A program made the position numbers and the translations under genes. Shown here piece after piece: positions 38,157-42,076 of a stretch of DNA of 42,076 bases. The notes beneath the pieces are model-generated. The model did no database searches. It was not told where the DNA came from and saw only the letters and a list, made by a program, of their open reading frames with translations. Source of the DNA: Chloroflexota bacterium (GTDB lineage: Bacteria > Chloroflexota > Dormibacteria > Aeolococcales > Aeolococcaceae). Every line of letters begins with the position of its first letter. Within the stretch, counting starts at the first letter, position 1. The stretch is taken from assembly GCA_005880445.1 (NCBI GenBank), contig VBGJ01000070.1, positions 1-42,076 of the forward strand, in the 5' to 3' direction.

Positions 38157-41069
38157 TTGCGATCCCATCCGAGCCGCGGACACTTCGGCCGCATCGCCGT
38201 GCCGATCGGAATTCTTGCCGCCCTCACCGGCACCTTCGCCTACACGTCGAGTAGTCCGCATAGATCCATCAGCCAAGGTTGTCCCACTGGGACCCGCACA
38301 GAAGCACAGGACGGCGCAGCGGCAGATGCATGCCGGCCGCTGGGCGGTCCGGAAACAATTGGCGACCTCGCCGCGAGATACAGCATGGAGGTGGCCCGCC
38401 AGGCAGCCCCGTTCGACTCGACGGCGCCCGGCGCATACGACGCGGCGGTGGCACAAGCCGCGCAACTGCCAACGACGACGCACAGCTGGTCTCCCTACGC
38501 CCCCGCCCCGCTGTGCGCTGCCCCGACCACCAGCTCGACGGTGTGTCCCCCCGCCGGAGCGGCCAACGGAAGCTACGGAAGCGACCCCACGGCCGGGTCG
38601 GGTGTGGGCAAGCTCGGCTTCCGGACCCTCTCGGGACGGATCACGAGCTTCGCGACCGATCCAGCGAACGCATTGCATCTCTGGGCATCCCCGACGGCGG
38701 GCGGTGTCTTCGAGAGCACGGACGGGGCCGTGACGTGGAAGTCGGTTGGCGATCGCCTGCCCACCCAGGTGGTGGGCGCGATCGCATACGACGCTCCTCG
38801 GCACACGCTTCTGGTCGGGACTGGCGATAACTCATTTGGCGGCGACGGCATCAGCGGCCACGGGCTCCTGTTGAGCACGAACGACGGCAGCACCTGGAGC
38901 CGCGCCGCGGGAGTCCCTGACCTCGCGCTGAGCTTCCGCATCGTCGTCTCCCCGGCTGATCCAACCGGCAAGACCATCTACTTCGCCAGCAGCAAGGGTC
39001 TCTTCCGGTCGTGCTTCTTCGCCAGCATCGTCTCCGACGTCGTGGTGAAGGGATCCAAGTCGAGCAACGCGCCGGCAGGCGCCGTGATGGCGGTGGTCGG
39101 TTGGCGTGCCGGCAGCCGGGGTGACACCAACCCCGACGGCTCAAAAAACATGAGTTGCACGCTGAACGGCGCGACGACGCAGTGCATCCAGGCACCTCGC
39201 GACGGCGTGTACATCTCCAGCAGTGGCGCGCCAGGAAGCTTCACGTATCAGGATCAACCGACGGCACCCTCGACCAACGGGTTTGCCGCCAATCGGTTTG
39301 TCGGACGCACCGCGTTGGGTATCGCCCATGGCGCCGGCCAGAACAACGACGCCGTCTACGCGCTCGTCCAGGATGCGCAGAAATTCCAGGGATGCCTTGA
39401 CGTGCTGGACACAGCATCAAGCCCGGCGTGCAGCACCACGGTGAATGGTGAGACGTACGCGACGGTGCTCGATGGGATGTACGCCAGCTACAACTTCGGC
39501 CACAGCTGGACGAAGATCATGGACTTCACGCAAACGAAATATCCAGGCACCAACAGCAGCCTCATCGGTCAACCCGGGTACAGCCCCGGAGTCCAGGCTT
39601 GGTACAACCTCTGGGTCGACCCGGACCCCACAGTCAAGGACGCAAGCGGCAATCCGCAGCGCGTCGCCTTTGGCCTAGAGGAGATCTGGGAAAACAATCT
39701 GACGGTGCCCGGCGTCCTCAGCACTGCCTACACCCTGCAGCCGCCCGCTCCCGCGCCGTGGCACGTTGTTGGCCGCTACTGGAATGCGTGCACCGTCCTC
39801 AGCACCGGCGTTCCCTGCAATCCCGATCTCAAGTCAAACCCGATACCCGGGACAACCACCCACCCTGATCAGCATGCTTCCTTGTTCGTGCCAGATGCCG
39901 CCGGCGGCGGTGTGACCCTCTATGCAGGAAGCGACGGTGGGGTGTTCAAGCAACACGTCGCCAGTGGTTCGGATTTCACCAACGACCAGTGGGGCGACGG
40001 CCAGAATCTCGGGCTCAACACGCTGCAACCCTACGACGCGGAGATCGCCAAGGACGGCACCGTCGTGTCGGGCGCACAGGACAATGGCGAAGACAAGATC
40101 GCCCCGGATGGACACATCTACGAGATCTATGGTGGTGACGGCTTCTACAACACGATCGACCCGAACAACAGCCAGAGCATCATCGAGGAATACACATACG
40201 GAGCGAGCAGCCTGACCAATGACGGCGGCGCCACCTGGTTCAACATCTCCCCGGGGTGCGATTCGTCGAACTCGCTCTTCGCAACACCGATCGAGCAGGA
40301 TCCGACCACACCGGGTCACGTGATCGAAGGATGCACGCAGATCCAGGAGGCGACCAACGCCTACGCCAATCCTTGCGCTGTCCCCCCCGGAGCGCCTGCA
40401 AACCAGTGTGTGCTCAACAACGTCCCATTCACCGTCGCGTTCGATCTGGGCACGGCGCCATCTGGGCAAACCAACAATATTCCGTCCGCCATCGGCGTCC
40501 GGGGCAGCAACATCTACGTCGGCTTCTGCGGATATTGCGACGTGGTCACCGGCGGACTCCCCTTCCACAGCGGCATCGCCACGAGTGTCGGTGGTTGGCA
40601 CATCATCAGCAACCCGCTCTGCGCCAACTGCGGGACGCCGGATGGCACACTGCCACAGCGCTACATCACATCCACACAGCTTGATCCGGTTGATCCCAAC
40701 ACCGTGTACGTGTCGATGGGTGGGTACGGACGGCGTTGGATCCCACCAGGAGCGATCGGCGATGCAGTCAATCGCGTGGGAGACGGCCACCTCTTCGTCT
40801 CGCATGATGCGGGAGTCCACTTCACCAACATCTCCGGCAATCTGCCTGATGCGCCGGCAAACTGGACGGTCATCCGCGGCGGGGCGCTCTATGTGGCAAC
40901 CGATGTGGGTGTGTTCACGTCCAGCACGACAAGTCCCGGCAGCTTCTCGAGATTCGGTACGGGGCTGCCGGCGTCGCCGGTGTTCACGCTGCGACTGAGT
41001 CCGGCCAACGACGCCTTGATGATTGCAGCGACGTACGGGCGAGGCGTCTACAAGGTGACCCTTCACTAA
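38157..41069 (+). CDS. large secreted beta-propeller protein with BNR/sialidase-like (VPS10/Ycf48-type) repeats
   Basis: About 970 aa. An N-terminal signal or anchor (RIAVPIGILAALTGTFAYTS) is followed by a Pro/Thr-rich linker and repeated BNR/Asp-box-like motifs: STDGAVTWKSVGDRLP, STNDGSTWSRAAGVP, TNDGGATWFNISPG and SHDAGVHFTNISGNLP. This pattern is typical of 'WD40/YVTN/BNR-like' secreted propellers, found in sialidases, xyloglucanases and Ycf48. Pairs of Cys (RSCFFAS, MSCTLNGATTQC, NPLCANCG) suggest disulfides. I cannot identify catalytic residues, so binding or hydrolysis is open. TTG 38157 has GGGGAGG 7 nt upstream and is preferred to the track's GTG 38136. It is Asn/Gly/Thr-rich, as usual for exported beta proteins. 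Confidence 0.83.
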   Translation: MRSHPSRGHFGRIAVPIGILAALTGTFAYTSSSPHRSISQGCPTGTRTEAQDGAAADACRPLGGPETIGDLAARYSMEVARQAAPFDSTAPGAYDAAVAQAAQLPTTTHSWSPYAPAPLCAAPTTSSTVCPPAGAANGSYGSDPTAGSGVGKLGFRTLSGRITSFATDPANALHLWASPTAGGVFESTDGAVTWKSVGDRLPTQVVGAIAYDAPRHTLLVGTGDNSFGGDGISGHGLLLSTNDGSTWSRAAGVPDLALSFRIVVSPADPTGKTIYFASSKGLFRSCFFASIVSDVVVKGSKSSNAPAGAVMAVVGWRAGSRGDTNPDGSKNMSCTLNGATTQCIQAPRDGVYISSSGAPGSFTYQDQPTAPSTNGFAANRFVGRTALGIAHGAGQNNDAVYALVQDAQKFQGCLDVLDTASSPACSTTVNGETYATVLDGMYASYNFGHSWTKIMDFTQTKYPGTNSSLIGQPGYSPGVQAWYNLWVDPDPTVKDASGNPQRVAFGLEEIWENNLTVPGVLSTAYTLQPPAPAPWHVVGRYWNACTVLSTGVPCNPDLKSNPIPGTTTHPDQHASLFVPDAAGGGVTLYAGSDGGVFKQHVASGSDFTNDQWGDGQNLGLNTLQPYDAEIAKDGTVVSGAQDNGEDKIAPDGHIYEIYGGDGFYNTIDPNNSQSIIEEYTYGASSLTNDGGATWFNISPGCDSSNSLFATPIEQDPTTPGHVIEGCTQIQEATNAYANPCAVPPGAPANQCVLNNVPFTVAFDLGTAPSGQTNNIPSAIGVRGSNIYVGFCGYCDVVTGGLPFHSGIATSVGGWHIISNPLCANCGTPDGTLPQRYITSTQLDPVDPNTVYVSMGGYGRRWIPPGAIGDAVNRVGDGHLFVSHDAGVHFTNISGNLPDAPANWTVIRGGALYVATDVGVFTSSTTSPGSFSRFGTGLPASPVFTLRLSPANDALMIAATYGRGVYKVTLH

Positions 41070-41080
41070 CGGCGCGCGGT

Positions 41081-41605
41081 TTGCGTGGACAGGAGCCCGG
41101 CCAGCCACCGGCCGGTCAGCCACCGGCCGGTCCGCTCATCGACAGGCTTCGTGCAGTCAGAGACACGCATCTCAACTATCGCCGCCGCGCTGCGCTGCGC
41201 ATCTTCGTGTCCTTCATCGTCACGTTTGGCCTGATCCGGCTGCTGACGTACTCGATCCATCGCAATCTGGGACCGTTTCATGACATCACGATCGGTGGAG
41301 GCGCCAACGGCACGTTCCACATCCATCACTACTTGTGGGGCATCCTTCTCGTCTGCGTTTGCGGCCTCCTGGCTCTCAGCCTGGACGCAGCGCGGTGGCA
41401 CCCTGTCCTCGCCGTGCCATTCGGCATCGGCTTGGCGCTCATCCTCGACGAGTTCGCGCTGTTGCTCCAGCTCAAAGACGTCTACTGGGCCGCGCAGGGA
41501 CGCGTCAGCGTCGACATCGGACTCCTGACGGCAGCCTGCCTCGGTGTGTATTGCGCCGGTCCGACCTTCTGGCACGCCGTCGTGCGCGAGTTGAGAGGCG
41601 GTTGA
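41081..41605 (+). CDS. small integral membrane protein with a HIHHYLWG motif
   Basis: 174 aa with an N-terminal Pro/Gly/Gln repeat (GQPPAGQPPAG) and four hydrophobic segments. Between the first and second lies GTFHIHHYLWGILLV, and later LDEFALLLQLKDVYW; the clustered His and the Asp/Glu could bind metal within the membrane. I do not recognise the family. TTG 41081 is taken from the track; it lies 11 nt after the large secreted protein and may share its transcript. Confidence 0.7.
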   Translation: MRGQEPGQPPAGQPPAGPLIDRLRAVRDTHLNYRRRAALRIFVSFIVTFGLIRLLTYSIHRNLGPFHDITIGGGANGTFHIHHYLWGILLVCVCGLLALSLDAARWHPVLAVPFGIGLALILDEFALLLQLKDVYWAAQGRVSVDIGLLTAACLGVYCAGPTFWHAVVRELRGG

Positions 41606-41682
41606 GCGCCGCACGCGCGCCGACCCGCTATGGTTGCGCTGCACACGAGGCCCAGACCGTGACATGCGAGGAGATGCGAACC

Positions 41683-42076
41683 ATGCGCCCTGAACAGATC
41701 GAGACGGCGCTTCGCGCCCGCCTGCAAGGCCGCTGGCTCCTTGATCATCCCTTCTACCGCCGGTGGACGGCCGGCGAGGTGAGCGTCGACGAGCTGCGCG
41801 CGTACGCGGCGCAGTACCGCCACTTCGAGGCCATGGTGCCGTCACACCTGCGCGCTGTCGCGCGTACCGCCGACCACCCGCCGCTGCGCGAGCAGGCGCT
41901 GCGCAACCTCGCCGACGAGGCGGGTGGCACGCCCACGCACCTCGAGCTGTTCGAGCGCTTCGCCTCGGCCCTCGGCGCGCCCGTGCACGCGCAGCCGAGC
42001 CCGGCGATGACACGCCTTCTCGAAACATACCGCGCCACGACCGTCGCCGGCGCTGCCGCAGGGTTCGCCGCACTGC
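41683..42076 (+). CDS. TenA/PqqC-like (iron-containing redox enzyme family) protein, partial
   Basis: Absent from the ORF track because it runs off the right edge. From ATG 41683 (AGGAG about 10 nt upstream) 131 residues can be read. They are helical and match the start of TenA/THI-4/PqqC-type haem-oxygenase-fold proteins: LLDHPFYRRWTAGEVSVDELRAYAAQYRHF, then LRAVARTADHPPLREQALRNLADEAGG and HLELFERFASALG. Family members include thiaminase II, PqqC, CADD and di-iron oxidases; the C-terminal metal ligands lie outside the window, so the subgroup cannot be given. Confidence 0.85.
   Translation, partial: MRPEQIETALRARLQGRWLLDHPFYRRWTAGEVSVDELRAYAAQYRHFEAMVPSHLRAVARTADHPPLREQALRNLADEAGGTPTHLELFERFASALGAPVHAQPSPAMTRLLETYRATTVAGAAAGFAAL

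Noticed and set aside
39834-41123. Minus-strand 429-aa ORF
   Set aside because: Opposite to the BNR propeller gene, which shows repeated Asp-box motifs in its own frame.

Overview
This is a GC-rich bacterial chromosomal window. A Trp tRNA and the conserved rpmG–tRNA-Trp–secE–nusG–rplK–rplA block anchor it as core genome. The Flp-type pilin (EEG|QGMVEY followed by a long Ile/Val helix), the BTAD-type regulator, the many GTG/TTG starts and the tightly overlapping genes suggest a deep-branching soil-type lineage near Chloroflexota/Dormibacterota or Actinobacteriota. That placement is inference; no 16S or marker phylogeny was possible. No integrase, insertion sequence, CRISPR array or phage gene was recognised.

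Layout. (1) 1–748: partial ABC-transporter ATPase, minus strand. (2) 825–5574: acidic TPR-like protein, then cpaB, tadB and tadC of a Tad/Flp pilus; tadA (the motor ATPase) and a prepilin peptidase are not in the window. (3) 5587–9167: an unknown protein, a CvpA-like membrane protein, a stand-alone receiver coupled to a Cys-rich protein, and an ICMT-like methyltransferase. (4) 9413–13482: the Flp pilin with a near-perfect Shine-Dalgarno and its own terminator, then three receiver–MinD (TadZ/CpaE-type) paralogues. The middle one is broken by a deletion that aligns as 67 nt. The third is read from the opposite strand and sits 7 nt behind rplA. (5) 13490–16297: rplA, rplK, nusG, secE, tRNA-Trp, rpmG and a cold-shock gene, all minus strand, with two promoters of similar shape. 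(6) 16450–17910: rtcB RNA ligase. (7) 18185–34527: 13 plus-strand genes with overlaps or gaps of at most 48 nt. They encode two membrane glycosyltransferases, a secreted glycosidase-like protein, a BTAD-AAA regulator, a zinc ribbon, a GT2 enzyme with a degenerate GGDEF-like tail, a radical SAM/SPASM enzyme, four extended SDRs, one classical SDR, a membrane/HNH fusion and an LPG-synthase-TM (flippase-like) protein. (8) 34588–41605: two very large secreted beta-propeller proteins flanking a cupin, then a small membrane protein. (9) 41683–end: partial TenA/PqqC-like protein.

How the genes may work together. Region 7 looks like one transcription unit for building and exporting a surface glycan or glycolipid: sugar-lipid-dependent GT-C and GT2 enzymes, NAD-dependent sugar or sterol-type dehydrogenases, a radical SAM step, a putative lipid transporter, a secreted glycosidase, and an in-operon regulator. 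No product can be named. The most unusual items are the GT2–GGDEF-like fusion, the external proline-rich tail on the other GT2, the triplicated and partly decayed TadZ set, and the attachment of a TadZ gene to the ribosomal-protein operon.
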